Positions 22,681 through 34,271 of a stretch of DNA of 64,000 nucleotides are shown here, in pieces (position 1 is the stretch's first letter; every line of letters begins with the position of its first letter). The notes below the pieces were generated by a model. That model worked only from the letters and a program-made list of their open reading frames with translations, ran no database searches and was not told the origin of the DNA. The stretch is taken from the NCBI GenBank assembly GCA_951799445.1, contig OX637288.1, forward strand, positions 30,359,288 to 30,423,287, written 5' to 3'. The position numbers and the translations under genes are program-made. The DNA comes from Pseudisothecium myosuroides (lineage: Eukaryota > Streptophyta > Bryopsida > Hypnales > Lembophyllaceae).

Positions 22681-25268
22681 TGCGAGTCCCAAGGAGGCAG
22701 GACGCTCCATGAGAGGCCCCCGCAGGAGAGCATCAAGTCATGAAGAGACCACGACAAGTGCTCTTTAATGGCGTGCGCAGGCCGTTTTCTCTACATGTCC
22801 TGCATCTTCTGCCATCCCTCAGTTGCGACCAGGTATCTCAGTTGACCACAGTGAAGAAGCCTGCAGCATTGTCGATCCAAGCATGATGATTGAAGCCAAT
22901 TTGCACCTGCAGGACATTACCATGCATGTTAGACGATTCATCTGGAGCCACGATGAATCTGAGCAGACCCGCTTACACTAATCATTAGAATTGATCACGT
23001 CTGTCATTCAGTACTAGCAACTTTAGTTCGGCTACGTAAATTGACGATGATTCAAAGCATGGAATCATTCTTAAAACGTTTAAGAGTCTGTTAAGGTTCT
23101 CGAGAGGACATTTGATGGCACGATTCCTCCTTTAGGCCTGATTAAATTCGGTGAACTTATTTAAGCGTTTCACAGGATATTTGTTCGAACTCCTCCCGAG
23201 GCAGAGCAGACGAGAACTACAATTGTTCGTTATGGCTGAAGGGTGGACTGATTATAAATTAAGAGCCAGGTGATTGATTCATGACGTGAGACAAACGATC
23301 AATTTCGTGTCAATCCGTCTTCCCATGCAACATAATACCTAGGGGACCAATAAGCCTCATATATTTTAGCAGTTCTGAGTAGGTCATTAGGGGGCTGTTT
23401 TTTAGTCCAATTTTGTTTATTTATAGACGAACACATGAAATGTTTTTCACTGATTCTAGTGATATAAAATTTGGCTCCATCTAAATTATATTTTCACAAT
23501 ATGATCAGACGAATTGTTCAATTTAAGATCATGAACACTAGGTACTCAAGGAAGCCGGGCTGGGTGAAGTAGCAGCAGCTTTGACATAAAGAGAGCACAA
23601 GGTGGCCTCCTGACTTACTGATTCCCACGTCTGGCAGATTTAGTTAGCAGGCACGTACCCCTGCGCAGTACGAGAATAAAACGAACACAACGAGGCATAG
23701 CATAGTTACTTCCTCCATGCTCAGGTGCGTTACAGCCTCCCGTTTCAGTTTGTTGAATCAGCCTGTCATAGCAACGTGCAGTCAATAAATCCCTGGCAAC
23801 AAGAGTAAGTAACTCTGTACACAGAACAGCTCAGCTGCTAAAACACAGATTTTGAAGCAGATCCATTTTCCTCGCAAAGTTTCAAACCCCATGCTGCCAT
23901 GCAATAGAAAGCTCTAGTAAAGTTAATATGATTGAAAAATAATTTGTGTACAATAGAGTGTTGATGGCCAGAAAGGTTTTCAATCTAGCTCAAGGATTGC
24001 GTACAATCAACGATGTCAAGTGAAGGCGACTTGCTTACCAGATGTATCATTTATAACTTGCCATCCAATCCCGCTGAGTCACAAAATGGAAACTGGCAAT
24101 GTTGAGTTTAGTATCCTGTGAGAATTACAGAAACAAACATTAAGCTTAAAGAGTTAAGGGTTCTAGAACCACTCACAACCCAAGCATGTTCACATCTCTA
24201 GTTCTCTACTTGTAATCAAATCTAACCGTTCAACAATAAGACCTCACCCTACGCACTAATAACCGTATAATTGATTACCATTGCGCTAGTGCGAGAACGG
24301 ACCTGGAAGTCATTAAACATAATGATTGAAGGTCTGATCAGCATCAAACCCTTGATGGACAGTCATTCACTGAGACACAGCTGACAGGCACTGCATACAT
24401 ATGCATTCCATTATGCATTCTGTTGCAAATATCAGAGCCTCTGCGGGATCGGAACTCAGGAGTGGCCACAGTGGTCAGTCATGCCGTATGACACTGGTCT
24501 TCAAACTTGACAGACATTGGGGCTGCACAATTCACACGGTCATCAAGTTAACAGTGAGTTAACCAGGACGTAATCTTAATACTACCGAGTGTGGGTTAAC
24601 GAAGTAATAATGGCCGGCGTAAAGGGGTAACAGAATACCGGAATTTTAAGGAGGCTGCCCAGGAGTGTGCATGTCTAGGGCCTACAAGTTGTCAGAAGAA
24701 ATAGTGGCAAATGTCAAACATGATTTTCACCACAGAGCAGTATCGAAACAGCCGCCTTCTTAGCGATAATTAGAATAACTTGAGCGAAGAATCTTAATCA
24801 GAAATCTGGCTTTCCAAAGATTCCAAAATTATCACCACTCTTACACCGGTATAAACAAATGCCTCGAGGGATTCCACCTTCAGCTCCACCTCAGCCGCCC
24901 TGATAGGAAGTGTAAAAGGACATCTTCACAACTCATGGCTGGCGATTTGACACCGCTGGTACATCTGGACCTTTGATGAGACATCTCATGTGTACGCAAT
25001 TCTTCTTGATGTATCAAGAAAAGACACAATTACATAAAAAAGAGCTGTATAGTGCTTCATATCCACAATTGGGATTCCTGCCAGAAACATATATCTAGAC
25101 GATTCTGAAGCTGAAACAGGATCAGGCAGATCAGCCAGAACATCCCGTTCACGTACCATCTCCATAAGGAAAAACCGTTTACTAGGTGATATCGCAGAAA
25201 TCCTAATATGCTGCCTCCTCTAATCCATCCTCGGTAAAAAAAATCTGTGTCCCAACCACAGGGCTCTC
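22681..25268. other. Intergenic region between the proline-rich gene and SCCPDH
   Basis: Moderate GC. No open frame longer than about 80 codons is convincing. No tRNA fold or element boundary was recognised, although a GTTCGAACTCC word occurs near 23193. The 3' UTR of SCCPDH is expected at the right edge. Confidence 0.35.
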
Positions 25269-28200
25269 CTAGATCTTCTTGGTGCTGAGAACATCAAAAC
25301 TCATCCCGTTCTTTTGCAGCCGCTGTAAGTAATCAGTCCCACCGAACACTGCACCAGGTGTGAGCACGCCTCCTCTGGGCAGGCTGCTCCGTTCATCCAG
25401 CATGATCAAAGCCGCTTGGATAAGCACGATAGGAGTGGTCGCATACCCAACTTCAGGCCCTGAAACTCTAGTGACGATCTCCTTGTCGGGCTTCTTCCCA
25501 AGAGTCACCTGCGCAGCGTCCGTGTATCCTCGGCCCACAAAAAACATCTTGAACGAGGCTGCTTCAATCTCCTCTTCACTGGGACCCTCCTTGTGGAACA
25601 CACCCAAAGAGAAAACCTCCGGGTACTGGATCAATAGCTTCTGACCCCACTTAAACTGCGAAAAAAGCGCCAGAACGAATCCTATAATGAACATTCCTAT
25701 TATCCCAACAATTGACTTCTGGACAACGTAGCATCCATAGTAGACTGGCTTGATCGATGTCCAGGCTTTCTCATCGGAGGGATGTTCTCCTGCTTTTGAA
25801 AGCCCATTGGGATTGTCAGTCATGGTGGCGTGAGTGCGACGTACTACCGTGGCATCAGCTGACGGAAGCCGAATTGCCCATCCACCAGCATTTTCCTCCC
25901 AGTGAATCAGCCCTGGTTTCTTCAATGAGCCTCCTTCAATCTACAACAGAGGGAAACGATGGTTGGGGTTACAATGCTTCATATGGCTAAGGGCTACTTG
26001 AGATTGCGAAGATCCAAGCATAATGTTTGAACCAACATCATGAGGACAGATGATTGGCTTAAAACAATCCATTGCCTTTACGACACATTTGAGGTAACAA
26101 GTGCCCAATCCTACTCGAAGTAATAGATTGAATCCTTGTTATATCAAATTAATTTGAGCATGTCAAATAAGAGTCACGTAAGCAACCTTTCTACTTGGAC
26201 TCGTATAAAGTCAACATTGAACAAAACGAGGCAATACGATTAAAAAAATTGAATTGTTGCACCAATCTCAACCAGTGAATACAAAGATGATAGTCATAAA
26301 TCAGGACTCTCAATTTGTGATGGTTTTCATCACCTTTCACAAACTATTGACATGCGATATTTCACATGGAGCATGAGACCTTCAGAAAATCCAACATCAG
26401 CAGAACATAAGAAAACATCAATTGCTCCGTATTCTTTGAGCAGTTGCCGAGAACTAGGTTCAAGTTCAATCATTAAAAGAAGCTTGGAATTCCAAGCTGA
26501 TTCACCTGCTGTAATATCGACATCTGTTGAAGATGCAAGCCAGTCCAGCTATCGATGCCATAGATAGCTCAAAATGTTGGAGATAGAGTGAGCTACCTTA
26601 GTATCCAAAAGCTACGGAAATTCAAAGACGACCAAATCACAGAGATTTTACCAACGAAATTGTAATTGAACTACCAGAAATAAAAGTTTTAGAAATCAAG
26701 GGCAGAAACCAACCTAATTAGTTCATTCATTGAAAGAAGTTTGAGACTTTAGGGGTGTTGCACCTGCTGTAGTAATATCGAGAGATCCTAAATGTGTTCA
26801 AGGCGCAAAAGGCAGCCCAGCTATACATGTCATAGATGACTCAAAAGTGTTGGTGATAGGGTGGGCTACCTTACTATCCAAAACAATCGAAGAGGATCAA
26901 ATCACAGAGATGATACAAATGAAAGTGAATAAACTACCTGAGGCCGTGAGCGACGGGGTCTTGATTTTCGCAATTTCTGAAGATTAGTCTCGTTAGCAAC
27001 GCCGAGAACTAAAGACTCCCATGTTCCTATGTTCCCTTTCATGCTTTTGCCAGTAGTTTCAAGTACAAGATACGAGTCCACACTGTTGGGAACAGAAGGA
27101 GACTCCCACTGCTGCGTATTGTGAATGATCCCAAACTCCGCTGGGATTGAATCGTAGCCACATGCGCTCACCACCAATGAACCTGCACGACATCATGAAT
27201 CTCATCTCATCACCTCCCCGAAAACCAAAGCCACAACAGCTACATTCCCTTGCTAACACATTCTTTAACTCAAATTCAATTCTATACAATTTTGTCAAAT
27301 CTAGACTTTTTGATCCAATTTTTTTTGTTGGTACAAAAACACTTCATTTCACGATCAACAACTCCGATTTCTGGTCTGCTTAGACCCTTTTAAAGAAGAT
27401 TTCAGAAGTTATTCAGTAATTTTCATTGCTTCCAAACATCTTTCTATCAACGAACTAGGGATCAATAGCTTTATCGACAGTTTCCATTGATCTTCATTGT
27501 TTTTAGGCAATGACTTGAATTTGATTCAATCCTAGAGTAATCGTTGGACGACAACAACCAAATATAATTCTGTTGAACTTCCAAATACCTAAACTCCATC
27601 AGTTTAACCAATTATAAGTGCATTCATCGCCACAAAAATCAGCCAAAAGATTATGCAGTTTTATACCTATAAAGGCCATAACCCCTTCATCAACTATAAG
27701 TGCATTTCATCGCCACAAAATCAACCAAGAGATAATGCAGTTTCAGACCTAAAAGAACGCCAAAACTCCTTCATCAACTATACTTGCATTTCATCGCCAC
27801 AAAAATCAGCCAAAAGATAATGCAGTTACACCTAAAAAAAGTCAAAGCTCTTTCATTAACTAGTAGTTCATTATTATAACACAAAATCAGCAAAAGATAA
27901 TGCAGTACTAGACCTAAGAAATGCCAGACCTCCTTCCTCAGCAATGAGTGCATTCCACTGCCACAAAATCAGCAAATGACAAATGGCAAGTGCAGTCCCA
28001 CCCACCCGTCTCCAACGCTTTCTCATGAAACAGATGCTCCATCTCCTCCATGAACTCCGGCTCCCCCGTGATATCCAGGTAATCCACTCCCGCCTGCACA
28101 CAGGCTTCCACCACGGGTCGTCCATACTTCCGAAACGGTCCAACACAGCTGACCAGCACCTTGGTCTTCTTGCAAAGACTAACAAGCGACTCCACGCTAC

Positions 28201-28438
28201 TGACGTCCGCTTCGTAAATCGGAATGGAGGGAATGGAGGTGTTATTGGAGGCGAAATCGCCCGACGCCCAGGTCAAAGCCGCGGCCAGCTTCTTCTTGGA
28301 GCGGCCGGCGATGGCAATCTTCCGAGGCTGGGCGGAATGGGGCGAGGAAGTGGCGAATTTGAGAAATTCCCGGAGGACGTATTTTCCTGTGAAGCCGGAC
28401 GCGCCCAGGATGACGAGGTCCACGAGGTCCTCCGCCAT
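25269..28438 (-). CDS. SCCPDH: Saccharopine dehydrogenase-like oxidoreductase (SCCPDH family)
   Basis: Three exons on the minus strand (28006-28438, 26938-27182, 25269-25940) give 449 codons, close to the usual 430-455 of the family. The N-terminal Rossmann motif GASGFTGKY (about residues 11-19) should bind a dinucleotide cofactor. It is followed by AGRSKKKL, VLVSCVGPFRKYGRPVVEAC and DYLDITGEPEFMEEM, all typical of the family. Exon 2 starts with SLVVSACGYDSIPAEFG. Exon 3 has a hydrophobic segment at about residues 302-322, a likely membrane or lipid-droplet anchor. It also has RVSGPEVGYATTP and PRGGVLTPGAVFG near the C-terminus. Introns are phase 1 and phase 0, both GT-AG. The frame stays open upstream to 28843, but homologous proteins begin at the MAEDLVDLVILG start, so the ATG at 28438 is chosen. 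True saccharopine dehydrogenase activity is not established for this family. Both introns carry local tandem duplications. Confidence 0.93.
26500..26945. repeat. Duplication in SCCPDH intron 2 reaching the exon 2 donor
   Basis: Segments at about 26505-26680 and 26760-26940 are diverged direct copies. Both share 'cacctgctgta..taatatcga', 'ccagctat', 'catagat..ctcaaaa.tgttgg', 'gctacctta.tatccaaaa' and 'gatcaaatcacagagat'. The right-hand copy ends exactly over the GTAGTT donor of exon 2; the other carries a matching GTAGTT. Confidence 0.55.
27605..28000. repeat. Five-unit ~83-bp minisatellite in SCCPDH intron 1
   Basis: Units begin near 27613, 27697, 27780, 27864 and 27944. Each carries variants of 'agtgcatttcatcgccacaa', then 'aatcagc.aaaagataatgc'. 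The right-most unit abuts the exon 1 donor at 28005, so the array probably expanded from intron-edge sequence. Confidence 0.65.
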
Positions 28439-28462
28439 GGCCGATGGCAGAGGTGGTGTCCC

Positions 28463-28508
28463 TGAATGGAATGAAATGAAATGAAATTGAATTGAATTGA
28501 ATTGAATG
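28463..28508. repeat. Pentanucleotide microsatellite in the SCCPDH 5' leader
   Basis: GAATG/GAAAT units change into about four GAATT units just upstream of the start codon. The repeat keeps the upstream frame open and explains its Phe/Ser/Gln-rich translation. Confidence 0.75.
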
Positions 28509-28861
28509 CGGCAGAGAAATCGGATGCGGAGGAGGAAATGGACTGATGATGTGGGGATTTTTCTAGGGTTTGTTTGGTGGCAATTGTGAGGGCGAGGAAT
28601 GGCGATGAGTGGCGGTGGTGATGGCGGATGCGAATGTTGCGTGTCGCTGCGGCTGGTCTGCTCGCCACTTGGAGAAACTAAGGTGCTGTTCGCATGCTTG
28701 GACCGGACCGGAGGTGGAGCACCAAAGCTGTGAGGTCCGGTCCATGCCACATCATGCTTCTTGAATGTGCACAGGTTCTCCAAATAACTTAAAATATCCA
28801 CTTCTCTGTAAGGATAAGGTCCCCCATGACCAACTGAAGGCATGGTAACTACAGTAAGGTA

Positions 28862-29051
28862 TAGTGGAACCTCTCTAAGTGGAACCTCTCTAAGTTGATA
28901 AACCTCTGTAAATTAATCATGTTAGACCGGTCCCGGACTGGGCCACATAACAAAGGCTGTGACTAAAAATGACCCTCTCTAAGTCAATAAACCTCTATGA
29001 ACCAATTTGTCAAACCGGTCTGGGACCGATCAACTTAGAGAGGTTCTACTG
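28862..29051. mobile_element. pogo/Lemi-like MITE with TA target
   Basis: The left end TAGTGGAACCTCTCTAAGT and the right end, in reverse complement CAGTAGAACCTCTCTAAGTT, form inverted repeats. TA is found at 28860-28861 and 29052-29053. The CAGTA-AACCTCT start and TA duplication match my recollection of plant pogo/Emigrant-Lemi MITEs. Extra AACCTCTCTAAGT and AACCTCT copies lie inside. Length is 190 bp and it sits about 0.4 kb upstream of the SCCPDH start. Confidence 0.7.
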
Positions 29052-29053
29052 TA

Positions 29054-30425
29054 GTAGGCTCAAAAAGCAATCCTTTAAAGGCTGGTCCGCCTTTTTCACA
29101 GGTGTGCATGAACCAAAATATTTTTGGCTCATTTTTCAGAGAAAGAAAAATAGATGCAGAACGTAACACAAGTGGTTTCATATTTTTTGAAGCATTTTTG
29201 AATTAGTTATGAATTTTCAAAGATTTCAGTAGTAGGTACCTATTTGTGACACTAGGTCTTCCAAAATCCGTCCCCTTGCAATTTTGAAAGTGATTTCAGG
29301 AAATCAAGGCCAATGATTGGCTCTCGCAACAAAAGAATAAATTTTCCTTGATTCATTGAATAGCAAAAGAGGTCCATTTAAGGATCACCTCCAATCCATT
29401 CTACAGCTAAATATAGGGACGGTTTGAAGGAGAGGGTCGCATGTAGAGCCTGCTACCTTACTTTTTTTTCACATGACAACTAATTTTTTCTTGACACTTC
29501 CATAGTAAAGTATTACATGTGGCATACTACAACTTTTGAATATCAACTTTTGTAATTTGCACATTGATGCTATCATGATTGAATGAAAAAGTTCCAAATC
29601 TGTACTTATTTTTGTTTGTCAGTGTACTTCATACTTTTTTTAGATTTTTTTTTGTGAAAAATTGAATTTTTTGAATTTTTTTGAAGATAAAGTGAAGAAA
29701 AATCATATCAAATAGAAAAATATTTCAAAAAATCAGAAAATTTCACCATGTGTGTATATTACGGTGATAAACATGATCGTGTAAACTCAATTTCCGTATC
29801 ATTCTATAATTAGAAAATAATAGACATTGAAAATATATCCAAAGTTCAAATTGCAGTAAAATATTCAATATTAGGATTTTTTCAAAATTCAAATTGGAGT
29901 AGAAACTAAAGTAGATGACTTTCATTTTGTTAGTTGGCCTCAAACTCAAAAAATATCATTTTTGTGGAGAAATTTCAGATTTAGAGCAAGGAGCAACAAC
30001 TTCCCCAAATACACTAAAATAGCATATTTTGTGATCTGTCATAATCCACCATGAAAGGTCAACAAAAAAAAGTGGATGAAAAAATGCTTCCAGTCTCTGT
30101 GTAGATCCCAGCTTTGTCATCCAAAAGCCATGAAAGGCGTTATTGGGTTATAGTGTGCACTTGTGCCGTTGCCACACCCAAAATAAAATTAAAAGTGATT
30201 TTCTAATTTTTTCGATCAATAAAAACTTTGAAATTCACTAACTTTCCCACCGTAGGTCCAAAGGCCACAAAACAAAGCCGGTGCACCCCTCCTAGTCGAG
30301 GGCTTTCTGACGGTACCAAGTAGGCTCCCGAGGGCCACGCGGTTTGAGAAATCTCAACGTAACAAACAAACAAACTTAAGGTATAGATGTTCATTCATTC
30401 CTCTCTTAATGTTTGATGTTTGAAA
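29054..30425. other. AT-rich spacer containing a diverged copy of the 31-kb inverted-repeat arm
   Basis: Positions about 29740-29970 resemble 31160-31400 in block order: 'tgt.tatatta', then 'ccaaagttca.attgc', 'aa.attc..tat..gatttt', and 'ttggagtagaaa'. A GC-richer patch at 30240-30360 ('ccggtgcacccctcctagtc') is unassigned. No gene is supported. Confidence 0.35.
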
Positions 30426-30429
30426 TTAA

Positions 30430-30649
30430 CCCTTACACAACATTGCGGTTGTTTTTTGGCTGATGAATGACAAGAATCTTTCCATGCAAGATAGAAGTGC
30501 GACTATTCATCTTCAGAATTTTTTGTAAAAAAAGAAGGTCTTCTAAAATAGTTTGACTTCCAATGAGTGCTTTTGGATTTTTTTAAACTAATCATTTGCA
30601 CGGTACCAAAATGGATGATTTCCACTATCACCAATCCATTCTTCAAGGG
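30430..30649. mobile_element. Short TTAA-flanked MITE, 220 bp
   Basis: TTAA lies at 30426-30429 and 30650-30653. The ends are CCCTTACACAACATTG and, in reverse complement, CCCTTGAAGAATGG. The right half matches 13505-13606 and 33118-33228. Confidence 0.5.
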
Positions 30650-30653
30650 TTAA

Positions 30654-30939
30654 ATGGCATGTGGCAACCAATGAATGAGGCGAGCCAAGGAGACAAGAAA
30701 AGGAAATATACTTTTAGATATAAATTATAGTAAGTTGGGTTGATGGAAAGGAGAGTAGACTTGCAAATTCTAAAATCAAGGATGGTAGAGAAAGGGAGGG
30801 ACTAGAGTTTCATGTCTGAAATCAAATTGGAAATTTCAGCATGCGACCCCCCGGGCCAAGTTTGAGACCCAATCCGGTTTGGACATGTGAACAACCTATA
30901 ACTTAACTTAGCACAAACCTCACCCTGAGGCAAAAAGGA
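30654..30939. other. Spacer
   Basis: No gene, repeat boundary or RNA gene is recognised. Confidence 0.3.
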
Positions 30940-32119
30940 CTCATGATCGTTGATTTCACCTCATTGTCCATCACTTTGTTTGTTGCCATTTTGCAAGTAG
31001 ATATCAATGAAAAATTTCATAATTATTTTTTTAGAAATGAATTCATATGTCTTCTACAAATTCTAAATTTTTCTAAAATTTTAGAGAAAATTTGAAATCA
31101 TCGTGGGTTTTTTTTAAATGAAGAAAATTCATATGAAGTACAAATATTCTACAAAAATTTAAAATTTTCACTATATATGTATATTATAGTTTATAACATT
31201 ATGGAATAAATCAAAGTTATCATTTCACTCTAAAATTAAAAAAATCAACAAACTATGGTTAAAGGTCCAAAGTTCATATTGCTAAAAATATTGGATTTTA
31301 TGAATTTTTCAAGAAATTTTGATTGGAGTAGAAATTGAATTTGATAAGCTTCATTTCATTAATTGAACTCAAATTCAAAACATATCTTTTTAATGGCTAA
31401 AATTCACATCAAGTATAAATAGCAAGAAATGGCCAAAATACACTACTAATAAGGGTGATTGGTGGATTAAATCAATAGGGATGTAGCAAACACAAAGTGT
31501 TCACCAAAATTTTGGATGACTTCATTTAAGTTTTTAGGATGGAAAAATATGTTTTTTCTTCTAATTTTTTTTTCTTGCTCAAATACATTTTTAGATAATA
31601 GTATTGCAAATTCTTTCATTATCAATGGTATTATTGATTTTTTTTTGAAGAAGATGCATAATCCATGTATCACCCTTATAGTGTATTTTGGCCATAAAAT
31701 GATGTTTTTTGAATTTGATTTCCTATTCCAATCGAAAATTTTGAAAAATTAATGAATTTCAATATTTTATAGCAATATGAACTTTGGCCCTATAACCATG
31801 GTTTGTTGATTTTCTAATCTTAGATTGAAATGATAACTTTGATTTATACTGTGATGTTATAAACTGTAATATACATCTATGGTGAAAATTTCAAATTTTT
31901 TTAGTGTATGCAACATTTGATATGAATTTTTTTAATATTTTTTTTAGAAAATTCATAATAATTTCAAATTTTTCCCAATATTTTTGAAAATTTGATGACT
32001 TGTAAGAGAAATATGACTTCATTTCTGAAAAATAAATATAAATTTTATTCATTGATAACTAGTTGCAAAATGAAAGCAAATAGAGTGATGGACAACAAGG
32101 TTTGAATCAATGGTCATGG
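30940..32119. repeat. Large inverted repeat (arms ~500 bp)
   Basis: The left arm (about 30940-31475) pairs with the right arm (about 31640-32119) in reverse complement. Matching blocks include 'tgtccatcact..ttg' with 'agagtgatggaca', 'tttggccattt' type edges, 'gaactttgg' with 'ccaaagttc', and 'aataagggtga' with 'tcacccttat' near the loop. The central ~165 bases are AT-rich. This may be a foldback transposon or two inverted copies of an AT-rich repeat. No transposase is present. Confidence 0.6.
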
Positions 32120-33117
32120 ATCTATCCTTCCAAGGTAAAGCATCTTCTTCTTTAGAAAAGTCAATAATACCATAATGAGGGAATTTGCAATACTAATCAT
32201 TGAAAATGTAACTTCCAAAAAAAATTTAGACAAAAAAATGTTTTTTTCTATCCCATAGTTTTACGTGAAGTCATCAAAAGGACTTTCTTGTGTCCTCAAT
32301 AGCTTTTTAGGGTTAATGCCTTCTTACCACAAAAGTACTGGAGTGAGTTTTCCCATCTTTAAATAAAGGAATTGCAGCCATTGACTGAAATAGTGTTGGA
32401 GGAATGTAGATAAAGCTTGAATTATATAGCTTACATCTTAGAACAAACTTCCATTTGTTGAAATCGGCCAAACTTTGTATAAGAGAAAAGAAGTTTTCTA
32501 GAACTCCACATAGAAGTGTGCTATAATTGCTAGGAGAGAATCAAAATACTTTGTTGGCATGATGATAGGGAAAATTGAAGCACATGAATGATGGAATGGA
32601 GTGATTTTACGACTCCTTAAAAATCGATTTTAAGGTTTGACTTGAATTCTTGGTTGCTTTTGGTTTGACATGCATGATTTGGTCAAAACAAAGTTGCTTT
32701 CAAAATGTAGTTTATGCCTATTCACATGAAGTGTAATCAAACACCATGGTAGTTGGCCAAAGCAATTCCAATCCCGAAAAATTTGAAATATGTTTTCCAA
32801 TTCTAATTCCAAATGGAATTTTGCCCTTAGTTGAGGTATGTAATATTGGTATCACTTACTGAGTTACTTAATTGTGACCTATTGTGGAACCTAATATGAG
32901 CAGGACCTTAATTTACGTCAATCCGTAAATGATTGGGGTTACTTTTCTTTATTACATAGAAGAAATTGGATTGACTATTTATAATGCATATACAAACCTT
33001 GACCCTTAATTCTAGAAGTACATTGTGGCCAATGAATAATAAGTAATCTCCTATTTTAAAAAAATGCATACAAATGTTTATATTCAAAATTTTGTGCAAA
33101 AAGGGAAAGTTTGTATA
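32120..33117. other. AT-rich spacer, nothing recognised
   Basis: Short minus-strand open frames at 32630-32812 and 32908-33099 have no domain. Confidence 0.3.
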
Positions 33118-33228
33118 ATAGTTTGACCTCTAATGAGTGCATTTGACTAGTTTAAAAGCAAGTGATTTACTTGGTACCAAAAAAGATGATTTCTACGTTG
33201 AGTCGTTGACAAGTCCACCATTTCAAGG
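33118..33228. mobile_element. Right end of an older TTAA MITE, split by the piggyBac insertion site
   Basis: The block 'agtttgacctctaatgagtg...ggtaccaaaa.agatgatttc' matches the MITE right ends at 13606 and 30649. It ends in TTTCAAGG immediately before TTAA at 33229-33232, which is also the left target site of the piggyBac element. Confidence 0.45.
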
Positions 33229-33232
33229 TTAA

Positions 33233-33245
33233 CCCCTGAGCGCCC
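33233..33245 (+). repeat. Left terminal inverted repeat of the piggyBac element
   Basis: CCCCTGAGCGCCC next to TTAA. It is an exact reverse complement of the right end. Confidence 0.9.
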
Positions 33246-33492
33246 AGCCCAAGATTCACGAAACGAGACCAAAATACACCTGTTGCCACTCAAGCTCGTT
33301 CCGAAGATGCAGGAAGAGGATCGAAGCGAGTTGACCGTTGAAAGTGGGGGAGGGCTTGGTAAGCCAGGTTGTGTCAAAATTTAGACACTTTTTGCTGTGC
33401 GGATTCCGAGCTTATAATGGTCAAAAGCAAGTTGACTATGACAAAAAGTACCCAAAACAGCGGTGTCCAGCACTTTGAAAATTCATAACAAC

Positions 33493-33969
33493 TCAAGGAA
33501 GTGGCCGTTTCCCACGAAATTCAGTGAGGTGGTAGGGGCACAGGCATACTGACACACGGACAAATTGCCGCATTTTACGACGAGACGAAGATCTACTGAC
33601 AGAGGCACAAAGTTCGGAGATAGGCTTGAGCAGGTGCAGGCTTACCGAGAGCAGGGTACGGTTCGCACTCACACGTAGGACATTGCTCCCGGCGGTACAG
33701 CCCAGTACTCTGAGCCATGTCACGTCTCCCGCGATCCTGCGCCAATTGCCAGTTTCGGCTGAACATGGACGACCAGCAGACCGGTGGGGCTCATGAGGAG
33801 CTCCCACAGAAAGCTCCAAAACCACAGAAGACAAAAAAAATTGCGTAAACGACAGAGGCTGAAGATGGGCCAGGTTCTTCACACAGAAGTAGCAGTTCCG
33901 AAATCCGAAGTCCATATTTACTTGCGGTCCAGAAGAGTCAAATGCGAAGACATGCATTTCAAAAATCAT
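33493..33969 (-). CDS. Unassigned open frame inside the piggyBac element
   Basis: A 158-codon frame between the transposase 3' end and the left terminus. It is rich in Ser, Arg, Val and Leu and shows no domain I recognise. It may be a non-coding open stretch in a GC-rich region or part of the 3' untranslated sequence. Confidence 0.15.
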   Translation of the reverse strand: MIFEMHVFAFDSSGPQVNMDFGFRNCYFCVKNLAHLQPLSFTQFFLSSVVLELSVGAPHEPHRSAGRPCSAETGNWRRIAGDVTWLRVLGCTAGSNVLRVSANRTLLSVSLHLLKPISELCASVSRSSSRRKMRQFVRVSVCLCPYHLTEFRGKRPLP

Positions 33970-34271
33970 TGCAACGAACCCGACTTGGGCGACCTACACA
34001 CTAAACTGCCCTCACCTGCTATATCTACCAAGAGTCAACACGAAACACGTCCTTCATGCTAAAAATAACCATGTGCAACCAAACAAATTACGAAATGCCT
34101 GCAATGAAGAGTACGCCCTCAAAGAGACTCAGAAAACGCTGTTCGATGCTACGACTTTGAATGCCTTCAACCTGCACGACATAGCTGCCCAATCAAACCG
34201 GGCCTTGCCACTCCATTGCAGGAAAGTTCATCCCTGCCAGCGCCACAGTCATCTCCGACGAACCCAGACGC

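Noticed and set aside
23185..23205. tRNA B box (GTTCGAACTCC)
   Set aside because: No A box at the right distance and no cloverleaf could be made.
27605..28000. CRISPR array
   Set aside because: The units are contiguous ~83-bp tandem repeats without spacers, inside an intron of a eukaryotic gene.
27983..28484. Plus-strand open frames opposite SCCPDH exon 1
   Set aside because: They are antisense shadows of the conserved minus-strand exon.
28439..28843. Upstream in-frame extension of SCCPDH (135 codons to an ATG at 28843)
   Set aside because: The extension is low complexity, runs through a GAATT microsatellite and is absent from the family, whose N-terminus starts at the Rossmann strand.
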